A DNA stretch of 64,000 nucleotides from an uncultured Bacteroidales bacterium (GTDB lineage Bacteria > Bacteroidota > Bacteroidia > Bacteroidales > F082), in assembly GCA_905233445.1 (NCBI GenBank), contig CAJOEP010000004.1:62001-126000 (forward strand), given 5' to 3'. Positions 33,098-41,460 of this stretch are shown here, one piece after another; position 1 is the first letter of the stretch, and every line of letters begins with the position of its first letter. The translations under genes and the position numbers were made by a program. The notes under the pieces were generated by a model. The model made no database searches, was not told the DNA's origin, and saw nothing but the letters and a program-made list of their open reading frames with translations.

Positions 33098-33625
33098 TCA
33101 TTTATATTGATATTTTCCGCTGAGGATTTTTGCTCTTAATCCTTTCACGGCTGGTTTGTAATAAGAGATTTCCATTGCTTCGATAATCCGTATAAACTCT
33201 TCCTTCAGCTCGGGATAGAAGTTGCACATACGATAAGCGAGTTTCATGCTGAGAGTTTGTATGCCCGGCAATTCATCTCCAGCTACCATGTGATCCAAGC
33301 AGAAATCGAGAAAATCAGTCCGCAGGTTATCTTCGGTCAACTCCAAACGCTCGATAATGCTCAAAGTCAACCGCCGTACAGATGAGTTCTCGGTATGCAT
33401 AGCTTGTTCTATCAGTTCGTCGAGTAAAATCTGAAGTTGTGACAGTTCTTTATCGGTAGCCTTGGTCAATCCCCACAAAGCACTTCTGGCGACACGGTAA
33501 TCTGAATCGAAGACATATTGTTTAGCAAAGTCTAAGAAATCGCCATCGGATTTAATCTCTTGGTAAATCTCCAGTGCGCCGCCTTCGCTGAACGTTTGTC
33601 TCAGTCTATCGCTCGTTATCGCCAT
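33098..33625 (-). CDS. Hypothetical alpha-helical (HEAT-like) protein
   Basis: ORF with TATCTTTG-type promoter upstream; helical repeat character. Confidence 0.5.
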   Translation of the reverse strand: MAITSDRLRQTFSEGGALEIYQEIKSDGDFLDFAKQYVFDSDYRVARSALWGLTKATDKELSQLQILLDELIEQAMHTENSSVRRLTLSIIERLELTEDNLRTDFLDFCLDHMVAGDELPGIQTLSMKLAYRMCNFYPELKEEFIRIIEAMEISYYKPAVKGLRAKILSGKYQYK

Positions 33626-33721
33626 TCCTAGATTATTTTCTGCAAAGATAATGATTTTTTCTGATACGTTTTACAAATTAACGTTTTCAGGAATATGTTA
33701 GATAAAGAAAACGTAACATAA

Positions 33722-33803
33722 AAGAAAAACCGCCTCTGTAGTTTGCTAACCCGATTACGGTGCTACTCTACTACAAAGGCGGTTGGGTTTATACCCTAAA
33801 CCT
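33722..33803 (-). ncRNA. Candidate small structured RNA ending in a terminator-like hairpin
   Basis: 15-bp stem 33770-33784/33728-33742 (one G-U on minus strand, C-A on plus), then TTTCTTT; TATCTTTG -7 box at 33809-33816. Confidence 0.45.
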
Positions 33804-33808
33804 CACTG

Positions 33809-33816
33809 CAAAGATA
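33809..33816 (-). promoter_or_regulatory. Bacteroidota-type -7 box TATCTTTG, with TTG about 19 nt upstream
   Basis: TTGACAATTCGAAATCATTGTGTATCTTTG on minus strand. Confidence 0.6.
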
Positions 33817-34026
33817 CACAATGATTTCGAATTGTCAACCAATTTTTCAAAAAAATGTTACTTTCTTAAAATTTGAGGGCAGAAACCATCAAGTTTGGGA
33901 GGATTACAAAATGGGACACTATTCAATTATTATTTGCTTGATTAAACAAATTCTATAATAGAAATTCTATAATTTTATCCGAAAGATACGATAGGTAGGA
34001 TTATGGAACAAACTTTTCGGTGAGAA

Positions 34027-34887
34027 CTAGCCCTTTATGCTTTTGGTCATCATCGCAAGCATGTCAGTGTAGATGGGCAATACTGTTTTTAAGAAGGATT
34101 CTAATTGGGAATCCGATATTTCTTGATAATTACAATTGCTTTCCCACAAAGAAACAATTGGTTGAGTATATCCATCTATTTTAATGGCATAATCAATCAT
34201 TTTATCATCGTTATAATTTGGGAATCGTCTTAAAAAAGAACAATATGTAATGTAGAAAGACGAACCATCGATTTGGAGTGCATATCGAGTCGGATCTATT
34301 TCAGGTGTTGTATAAATATCATCTATTATTCCCAAGAAATATATAGAAGCGAAACTGGATTGTGGTTCCCAATAGTTGAGGTCATCGAAAAATGCGCAGT
34401 ACAAATCAACCAAATTTAAAGAATAAGTGTGTAGTCTGAAATAATCATGCCAGTTGCCTGTAGTTTTTATCACTTGATATAGTGAATCGGTCGCAATCAT
34501 GGCTTTGTCAAACATCGTTTTGTAGTTGACAAGATTATCTTTATCATGATGATGTTTCGACCAATAATAAGTCATTGGGACATAATCGATTCCGTAAGCA
34601 AAGAACTTTTCCATCATGGCAATATCGGCCATGTACTGAAGGAAATTGAAGGGCTGTTCTTGACAATTTTCCCAGATTTGATTTACAGTATCGATTGCCC
34701 ATTCGGTTTCGGTGTCAGCACCAAATTCAAGGGATGATGCCGCCAAGTCATTCATGGCATTGCCATAGTCGAGGACTAATTGTTCGAGTTCATTGCTCTC
34801 ATAAAAAGTCGGGGGCTGTGGTTTTGGAGCGCAACCGGCAAAGATTGTTGTGATTAGCAATAGTGCCATGTAATTTAGTGCTTTCAT
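34027..34887 (-). CDS. Hypothetical lipoprotein
   Basis: Signal peptide with lipobox FAGC. Confidence 0.65.
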   Translation of the reverse strand: MKALNYMALLLITTIFAGCAPKPQPPTFYESNELEQLVLDYGNAMNDLAASSLEFGADTETEWAIDTVNQIWENCQEQPFNFLQYMADIAMMEKFFAYGIDYVPMTYYWSKHHHDKDNLVNYKTMFDKAMIATDSLYQVIKTTGNWHDYFRLHTYSLNLVDLYCAFFDDLNYWEPQSSFASIYFLGIIDDIYTTPEIDPTRYALQIDGSSFYITYCSFLRRFPNYNDDKMIDYAIKIDGYTQPIVSLWESNCNYQEISDSQLESFLKTVLPIYTDMLAMMTKSIKG

Positions 34888-34898
34888 ATCTTATGTTT

Positions 34899-35243
34899 TT
34901 AAAGAAATGATGGAATTGTCATATTAAGCATTGTAACTTTGCCTTCTTCATTGAAATCTGCGACGAAGCCACCTTGATCATCTAATTGACCATTAACCTT
35001 GTGAACAAATAAGGCTTTTGAATGATGTCGGCCATTAACAATTTGAAATTCAAAAGTTGTTCCTGAATTCTTCATGGTTTGTAGTTTGCCTTTAAGATAA
35101 TCCAAATACTCCTCTTTTGAAGTTAATTCTTGGAACACCCAAAATGAGGCGTAATGCATGTCGTCTGCTAAATAGTCTTCAATGATTGAGGCATCGTAAT
35201 TTTGATAAGCCTCTGCTAGTTTTTTAAGAAATAATTCTTCCAT
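34899..35243 (-). CDS. NTF2/SnoaL-like protein
   Basis: Size and pattern (YQNYDASIIEDYLADDMHYASFWVFQ). Confidence 0.6.
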   Translation of the reverse strand: MEELFLKKLAEAYQNYDASIIEDYLADDMHYASFWVFQELTSKEEYLDYLKGKLQTMKNSGTTFEFQIVNGRHHSKALFVHKVNGQLDDQGGFVADFNEEGKVTMLNMTIPSFL

Positions 35244-35390
35244 GTTAGTTAGTCATGTAGTTTTCAATATGGCATATTAATGTTTCGAATGAAACATCTA
35301 ACTACGTTGTAATCCTACAAAGGATTTATGATGAAGCACAAGATACAAATGCAATGATGCATAAAGCGTCAATTAATGTCTTCTTCATTG

Positions 35391-35822
35391 TTACACCTCT
35401 GTCCTATACATATATTTGTTTGTAATAGATCTAACTTCTTCGTAAGAAAAGCCTAATTCTTCATATAGTTTATATGCTTGTTCTCCAAGCATTTTGTGGT
35501 TTTCGTCACCTCTCATAAGATAGAAAATATTTGAGCAATTACCAATCATATACTCAAGAATTTGTCTATTCTTAATTTGTTTAATATAAGGAACGATTTT
35601 TTCGTATGTATTATAAAACGGTCTAAAATCATCAATTTGCTTTTTTGTCATTCCAAAAGCAATAGCAGCTTTTTCCAAATATGAAAAAGCCCACGACATT
35701 TCATGCATTGGCACGCCTTTCATAGTTAAGTATTCCAATTGATAATATAATGCATACCTTTGTTCTGCTTCCAACGTGTCATATGGAGGTTTCGGATTTC
35801 TTGTTCTGTTAAATAGTCCCAT
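35391..35822 (-). CDS. Hypothetical helical protein
   Basis: ORF in tandem with 35853-36491. Confidence 0.5.
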   Translation of the reverse strand: MGLFNRTRNPKPPYDTLEAEQRYALYYQLEYLTMKGVPMHEMSWAFSYLEKAAIAFGMTKKQIDDFRPFYNTYEKIVPYIKQIKNRQILEYMIGNCSNIFYLMRGDENHKMLGEQAYKLYEELGFSYEEVRSITNKYMYRTEV

Positions 35823-35852
35823 ACTAATACTAATTTGTTATTTATGCTTAAC

Positions 35853-36491
35853 TTAAAATTCATCAGACCAACTATCATTGAGATTAACGCTAATACTAGT
35901 TTCGATGTCTTTTAAAATAGGACTACATCTTTCTTTGAGTGTTGCTAAATCATTTCCTGTAGGCAAATGACTATTCAACTCCTTAAATATGTCTAAATAA
36001 TACTTGTTTATAATATCTTCCAAAGGAAAATTGCAATGTGCGAGTTCTGCCTCTTTAGCAATCCCACCAAACAGAAGTACTTGGTTGCGAATATGTGTCT
36101 CTGGGTTAATATAGAGTGCCTGACCTGCTATTACTGAATACATCAAATACTGATTCTGCATCGAAATCAACACTAAAGCAAGTTTGCTCCCAGACACTAA
36201 ATCTTCATACTCCAAATCACCAGGTTTACTATCCTTATTTTTGAGATAGTTGTTCAAGAGGCAGAAATATGCCAGTTTAATAACTGAAATCTGATTATCC
36301 TCGGTCAAGTAGTCCTCTGTCAGCATAAAATAAAGACTCTTGGCTACCAAGTAGGGACGTTTAACTACGGAGAACATGCTCTCATAATAGTTTATCTGAC
36401 GGAGCATCTCCTTTGTCTCTTCTTTTAGCATTATAATATTATTGGCATTAAACGAAGAAACAATCTTTTGAGCAGTTTCATCTATGTTCAT
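35853..36491 (-). CDS. Hypothetical helical protein
   Basis: ORF. Confidence 0.5.
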   Translation of the reverse strand: MNIDETAQKIVSSFNANNIIMLKEETKEMLRQINYYESMFSVVKRPYLVAKSLYFMLTEDYLTEDNQISVIKLAYFCLLNNYLKNKDSKPGDLEYEDLVSGSKLALVLISMQNQYLMYSVIAGQALYINPETHIRNQVLLFGGIAKEAELAHCNFPLEDIINKYYLDIFKELNSHLPTGNDLATLKERCSPILKDIETSISVNLNDSWSDEF

Positions 36492-36651
36492 ATTGTACTT
36501 TATTTAAAGTTTACATTTATTATATTACGACAAATTTCTGTTATAGATTATAACCAACTGATCTGAGTTTTACATGAATCGTCCAATTTATCCGCACTTT
36601 TATGTAGATAAATTGCCAGTATAGCGAAAGCAATTACAAGAATAAACCAAA

Positions 36652-37083
36652 TCATATTGTTCTGCTTTTAAAAGCATTAAGTGTGGTGTTAATGTCATTC
36701 ATATTAATAGGTGGTAAACCGCATGCCATTGTTACAAAGCGTAACAAAGTCATTTCTCTTTCATGAATTTCACCATCAGATACCATTATTATAATTAGCA
36801 AAGCTTGTACATATTGTTTCTGTATTGTGTTCATTTCAGAAACTATACAAATCGCAGAACGAGGATCCATTTCTAAAATTGCACTTTCATTTAGGTTGAT
36901 AAACTCGTTATAGTCTAAACCAAATCTTTTCATTTGTGTAAGTAACACTTCTATCTCAATCTCTTTAGTCTTACCATCTGCATCAATCATACCATGTGCA
37001 ATATTTAAGATGGCAATTAGCTCTTTCTTGTTAAATCTTATACCGTCCATTTCTTTAATATTAATTAGCTCTCCAGCTGCCAT
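36652..37083 (-). CDS. TerB-like (tellurite-resistance fold) protein
   Basis: Two acidic helical motifs: IDADGKTKEIEIEVLL and VSDGEIHEREMTLLRF. Confidence 0.6.
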   Translation of the reverse strand: MAAGELINIKEMDGIRFNKKELIAILNIAHGMIDADGKTKEIEIEVLLTQMKRFGLDYNEFINLNESAILEMDPRSAICIVSEMNTIQKQYVQALLIIIMVSDGEIHEREMTLLRFVTMACGLPPINMNDINTTLNAFKSRTI

Positions 37084-37100
37084 AAGAGTAATAATAAATA

Positions 37101-37299
37101 GAAGCGTGGAGCCGATACCACGTCTTCTGATGGAGGTCGTAGGAATAACCTTGTAATGGAGAGTAGCAATCGGTCCACGCTATACACGTGAACCATTACA
37201 CTTTTCTTGCATTACATTTGGAAGTTTCCTACGTTTCCATCAGCAAGTCGAGCATAACGCTTCGTTGTTTCAATAAGTCGATGCTTTCCTTTCGGAATG
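37101..37299 (-). ncRNA. Structured 5' leader/ncRNA candidate upstream of TerB-like gene
   Basis: Three long complementarities (16, 13 and 8 bp) with pseudoknot/alternative topology; TATATTTG -7 box at 37306-37313. Confidence 0.5.
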
Positions 37300-37368
37300 C
37301 ATCTGCAAATATAAAAAACTATTTCAAATTCAAATAAATAAGAATAAAAAATTTTTTCAAAAACCATC

Positions 37369-37396
37369 TAGGTATAAAAATTTATACCTATATTTG
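37369..37396 (+). promoter_or_regulatory. Operator-like dyad overlapping TATATTTG -7 box
   Basis: TAGGTATAA-AAAT-TTATACCTA (37369-37390) overlaps TATATTTG (37389-37396). Confidence 0.55.
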
Positions 37397-37411
37397 CAAA
37401 AATTTAGTTTT

Positions 37412-37471
37412 ATGCCAACATTAATGATATCTTTTGGAATGCGCTTTTTCCTCTACATGGATGAAATCTGA
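37412..37471 (+). pseudogene. DUF4160 N-terminal remnant (19 codons)
   Basis: MPTLMISFGMRFFLYMDEI* resembles the first residues of DUF4160 proteins; lies directly before DUF2442 gene. Confidence 0.6.
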
Positions 37472-37476
37472 GAGTT

Positions 37477-37893
37477 ATGGAAAAAATAAAGAGCTTGTGG
37501 TTTGATGAGAATCGAATTTACATCAGAACGACCGAAAACCGTGTATTGAGCCGCCCGCTCGAAGCGTATATCGAGCTGCAAGAGGCATCCGCGGAAGAGC
37601 GGAACGACTTCGTTATTGATAAAGACGGCGTTTCAATTCGTTGGGAAGCTCTGGATGCCGACATGCACATCTCGAGTTTCTACGAAACGACGGAACCGAA
37701 TTATCGCAACGAGGTTGCGGAGATGTTTAATCGTTTCCCTTGGTTGAACGTTTCGGAGGTCGCTAATGCCATTGGAATCAATAAAAGCTTGTTGGCTCGC
37801 TACATTTATGGCATATCCAAACCCAGCGAGCAACGCCTGGATCAGATCCGTAAGGCATTACATGAAATGGGAAAGGAGCTGCAGACGGCGTGA
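37477..37893 (+). CDS. DUF2442 protein with C-terminal HTH (antitoxin-like)
   Basis: VLSRPLEAYIELQEASAEERNDF; HTH LNVSEVANAIGINKSLLARYIYGISKPSEQRLDQIRKAL. Confidence 0.8.
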   Translation: MEKIKSLWFDENRIYIRTTENRVLSRPLEAYIELQEASAEERNDFVIDKDGVSIRWEALDADMHISSFYETTEPNYRNEVAEMFNRFPWLNVSEVANAIGINKSLLARYIYGISKPSEQRLDQIRKALHEMGKELQTA

Positions 37894-37951
37894 TTTTGCG
37901 CTCCATACAACAAAAATTCATATCTTACCTCGGAAACATTTAGACCACCTA

Positions 37952-38962
37952 TTACAACTGAAGTGTCGGATTATTCTCTAAATTATCAATAATAGTCCGA
38001 TAAAGTATTACATCATTTACTTTGGTAATTGAAGATACTCTTGTGCCGCCATCTTTCGATGAGCCGCCACAATGAAATATCATCTCGTTTTTGGTGCCAT
38101 AGTCAATGAAAATGTATCGGTCGTGATAAATGCCGCCTGACGTTTTCAATGAGATATCAACATTGGGATATTCTTTTTTAAAATCATCAAACTCAGTTTG
38201 ATGAAGGCCGTGATTAACATTATCGCTGAATATAATCACTTTCACATTCGGCCCCACTGATTTAAGTAAAACCAAAGTTTTCAAACTAATATAATTGTCA
38301 ACAATATGGATGGTTTTCTTGGCGTAAGAGTATATTTCGGAATAAGCGATGTCGGCTTCAACGGTTTGGCCGTTAAAAAGCAAATAATCTTTCTTGATGT
38401 TTGAATCGGTGAAATCTTAAACAACAACTGTCAGGTCATCTACTCTTTGTTTAATCTGTCGGATATCCTCAGTATTGTTTTGAGTCTGAATAGCAAGCAT
38501 CTTTATTTCAGATTCCGGCAATACATTTTGTAATTGGACAATAAAGTCCTTCATTTGTTTGAAAAGCCTAATCAATTTTTTGCTTTGATTTACAGCGAGT
38601 TCGCCTTTAAGAACTGTCATAAGCATGTATATACCTAATTCAGTAAATGCGTATGGTAGTTTTCGTGTGCCGCCCCAACTTGATGTGAAATTTTTGCACA
38701 TCAAGTTTTGATACTCCTCTTTTGTAAGTTGGAATCTTGCATCCAAGTCAAATCGTTCAATGTTGTTGTTGACCTGACGGTTAAAATATCTTGTTTCATA
38801 TCCATAAATTTCTGCCAAGTCGGCATCAATCATCACTTGAACCCCTCTGATGATGTAAATCTTTGATTTTAAATAATCTTCGTCATAAATTGACAATTCA
38901 TTTGTTTTCATATTATACATTTTTAAATTTATTACACATTTCATTCCCAGTTCGTTTTTCAA
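37952..38962 (-). pseudogene. ORF6N-domain protein with PLD-like C-terminal region, interrupted by one in-frame TAA (38417-38419)
   Basis: IYIIRGVQVMIDADLAEIYGYETRYFNRQV; after TAA the same frame reads DFTDSNIKKDYLLFNGQTVEADIAYSEIY...GGIYHDRYIFIDYG. Confidence 0.75.
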
Positions 38963-39077
38963 CGAATCTCATCTTTGATTAATAAATTTTACGATGCTTT
39001 TTGTGTTCTGATTCTGTAAATCGGTTGCAAATATACAAATAAAATTTCAATGGCATTTAATTTTGGCAAAAAAAACA

Positions 39078-39104
39078 TAGAGACGCCACACTGTGACGTC
39101 TCTA
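39078..39104. repeat. GAGACG/CGTCTC palindromic element (intergenic copy)
   Basis: TAGAGACGCCACACTGTGACGTCTCTA. Confidence 0.85.
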
Positions 39105-39107
39105 CTC

Positions 39108-39121
39108 TTTTAACTTTTAAC
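39108..39121. repeat. TTTTAAC x2 heptad array next to the palindrome and stop codon
   Basis: TTTTAACTTTTAAC. Confidence 0.8.
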
Positions 39122-40498
39122 TAAAAAATCCCCGGAAACCTTATCCATTCCCTGGCCTCAGCGCAGGTTCTCTCAACGTCTTCGACGGTCTTCGGAATCG
39201 GTTTGCCCAAGATTCTGTTGCCTGTCTCGGTGATGAGGAGGTCGTCTTCGATGCGGATGCCGCCGAAGTCTTTGAATGAATCGAGCTTGTCGTAGTTGAT
39301 GAAATCTTTATGTTTGCCTTCGGCTTTCCAGATGTCGATAGCCCGGTTTCAGCACCTTGCCGCAGCGGAGGCAGCTGAAGCCCTGCTGTGTTGAGCGCGG
39401 AGTCTCTTTGTTGTAGCCCACGTTGGTTTCGCCAAGGCCTTCCATGTCGTGCACGTCCATGCCGAGCATGTGGCCGAGACCGTGAGGCTGAAACAGGAAA
39501 TGTGCGCCGGCTGCGAGAGCGTCGTCAACATTGCCTTTCATCAAGCCGATGCCTTGCAAGCCTTCGATGAGCGTGCGGGCTGCGAGCTTATGCATCTCCA
39601 TGTAGCGCATGCCCGGCTTGGTCTGTTTTGCCACTTCCATGTTGGCTTTCAACACGATTTCATAAACATCGCGCTGGCGTGCGTTGAACTTGCCGCCGAC
39701 AGGTGTGGTACGTGTGAAGTCGCTGTCAAGGTAGTTGCCTGTCTCAGCGCCGCAGTCGCAAACCATCATACGGCCTTCTTTGAGTACGTTGCCGTGGTTG
39801 TGGTTGTGCAGTGTCTGGCCGTCCATGCTGACGATGTTAGGGAACGAGATGGTGCCGCCTCTTGCGATGGCGATGCCTTCGATGGTGCCGCTGATCTCCT
39901 GCTCGATGACACCCGGCTTACACATCTTCATAGCTGTGGTGTGCATGTAATATGCAGTGTCTGCTGCGTATTCCATCTCTTTAATCTCGATGTCGCTCTT
40001 GATTTCGCGGAGGCTCACGATGGCTTCGATGAGCAGTTGGCTGACATAGTTCTTCACTTCATAGACATCGATATCCATGAAGTTGGCTATTTTGATGGTC
40101 TGGTCGCCACGATATGTCGGGGTGAGGTGAATCATGCGGCCTTTTTCCATCTGCTCGCGGATAAATTCCGGGAAACGATTGATGTCGCGGCAGTCTTTGA
40201 TGCCTATCATGTCACCTTGTTCCTGCAACGACGGCAGCGGACCGCACCAGATCACGTCGTCGATGGTGACTTCTTGACCGAAGAGGATCTCATCGCCTGA
40301 TTCAAAATCGATAACGCCGACTAAGTCAGGATGGTTCAATCCGAAGAAATAGGCGAAATTGCTGTCCTGGCGGTAGTGATAAGTGTTGTCAGGGTAATTC
40401 ATTGCAGCCTCGTCGTTGGCGACGAACACGGCTAAGCCTTTGTGCATCAGGTTTTTTAAAGCCGCTCTGTGGTTGATATAAAATTCTTTTGTAAACAT
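39121..40498 (-). pseudogene. Aminopeptidase P (M24) paralog with deletion/frameshift near 39342
   Basis: ORF frame ends CGKVLKPGYRHLESRRQT*; other frame continues IDIWKAEGKHKDFINYDKLDSFKDFGGIRIEDDLLITETGNRILGKPIPKTVEDVE...GIF* to 39121. Confidence 0.8.
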
Positions 40499-40540
40499 AA
40501 TTATACTATTTTAATTAGATTTATTCGCCTTGGCGAATGC

Positions 40541-40590
40541 TTTCGCTTCGCTCAGGTCTCGACTACACTTCGTTTCGCTCGAAATGACGG
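40541..40590. repeat. CTTCGTTTCGCTCGAAATGAC intergenic repeat copy
   Basis: ctcaggtctcgactacacttcgtttcgctcgaaatgacgg. Confidence 0.8.
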
Positions 40591-40599
40591 GTGGGGAAA

Positions 40600-41370
40600 T
40601 TAGAAATTCCATTTGATACCGCAGGCTGGAGCGATGGTGAGGCCTTTGTTTTTATAGAAGTCGAGGTCGCTGCGCCAGCCGCCTGCGAAGTTGTATGCAA
40701 ATTCAACCTCGCCGCCGATGTTGAGGTTAGGGCATCCGAAGAGGCTGCCGATGTTGTACCAGAGCTGTGGCTCGCTGATGAACACAACGCTGGTGTTGTC
40801 AGGATCACCGTTTTCTTTCACTCCCCAGCAGTAGTTTTCCCACCAGAAATCGGCAAAACCACTGAATGTCAATCCTTTAAGTCCGAAAATGTCGGTGCAT
40901 CCCCAAACGATGGTGAACTGCAGCGGCACATCGCTGACCTTGTCGTAGGGACGTGCAGGGTCTTGGTCGAGCAGTTTCTGGCCACTGATGTCCTTGTACA
41001 ACACTTCAAGTGTCAAGGTGTATCTAAAATCTTGAGAATGAAGGAGATACTCGGCACCGAAGAGCCATGCGTTGCTTGCAAACTGACCGCCGTTCCATTC
41101 GACGTGGGCGCTTAAAGCTCCTAGTTTGGTGTTTTGCCAGAAGTTCAGACCACGGGCGATCTCGGTGTAATAACCTGTCGGGCCATAGAGCTTGTCAGGG
41201 TGATAGATATCGGTAAAGAAGAAGGTGCTTCCCCATTTGTCCATCTTGAACATTTCAAGGGTTGTGGTCAGGTGTTCGCGGTTGAAATCGTACTGTTCCT
41301 GAATGTTAACTTGTGCCTTGGCACAAAATGCTGTAGCGACGAGGGCTACGAATAATAAAAACTTTTTCAT
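40600..41370 (-). CDS. DUF5020 family outer-membrane protein
   Basis: Signal peptide; GSTFFFTDIYHP...GYYTEIARGLNFW. Confidence 0.75.
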   Translation of the reverse strand: MKKFLLFVALVATAFCAKAQVNIQEQYDFNREHLTTTLEMFKMDKWGSTFFFTDIYHPDKLYGPTGYYTEIARGLNFWQNTKLGALSAHVEWNGGQFASNAWLFGAEYLLHSQDFRYTLTLEVLYKDISGQKLLDQDPARPYDKVSDVPLQFTIVWGCTDIFGLKGLTFSGFADFWWENYCWGVKENGDPDNTSVVFISEPQLWYNIGSLFGCPNLNIGGEVEFAYNFAGGWRSDLDFYKNKGLTIAPACGIKWNF

Positions 41371-41405
41371 GGTATTGATTATTTATACTTTTTAACTTTC
41401 AACTT

Positions 41406-41425
41406 AGACGGTCGATCGACCGTCT
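41406..41425. repeat. 20-bp perfect palindrome of the GAGACG/CGTCTC family
   Basis: AGACGGTCGATCGACCGTCT. Confidence 0.9.
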
Positions 41426-41439
41426 CTACTAAAAAACTG

Positions 41440-41460
41440 CTCTAAACTCTAAACTCTACA
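41440..41460. repeat. Heptad array CTCTAAA x2 + CTCTACA, contains the minus-strand stop codon of the next gene
   Basis: CTCTAAACTCTAAACTCTACA. Confidence 0.9.

Noticed and set aside
33022-33102. 26-codon ORF MTIDTTNMCSHLQKKLFDEDGVYQRR upstream of the decayed GNAT
   Set aside because: Too short and no recognisable homology; could be a remnant but unsupported
39449-40300. 283-aa plus-strand ORF opposite the aminopeptidase P paralog
   Set aside because: Antisense shadow ORF; the minus strand encodes a recognisable M24 peptidase and the plus translation has low-complexity His/Val/Ala-rich composition
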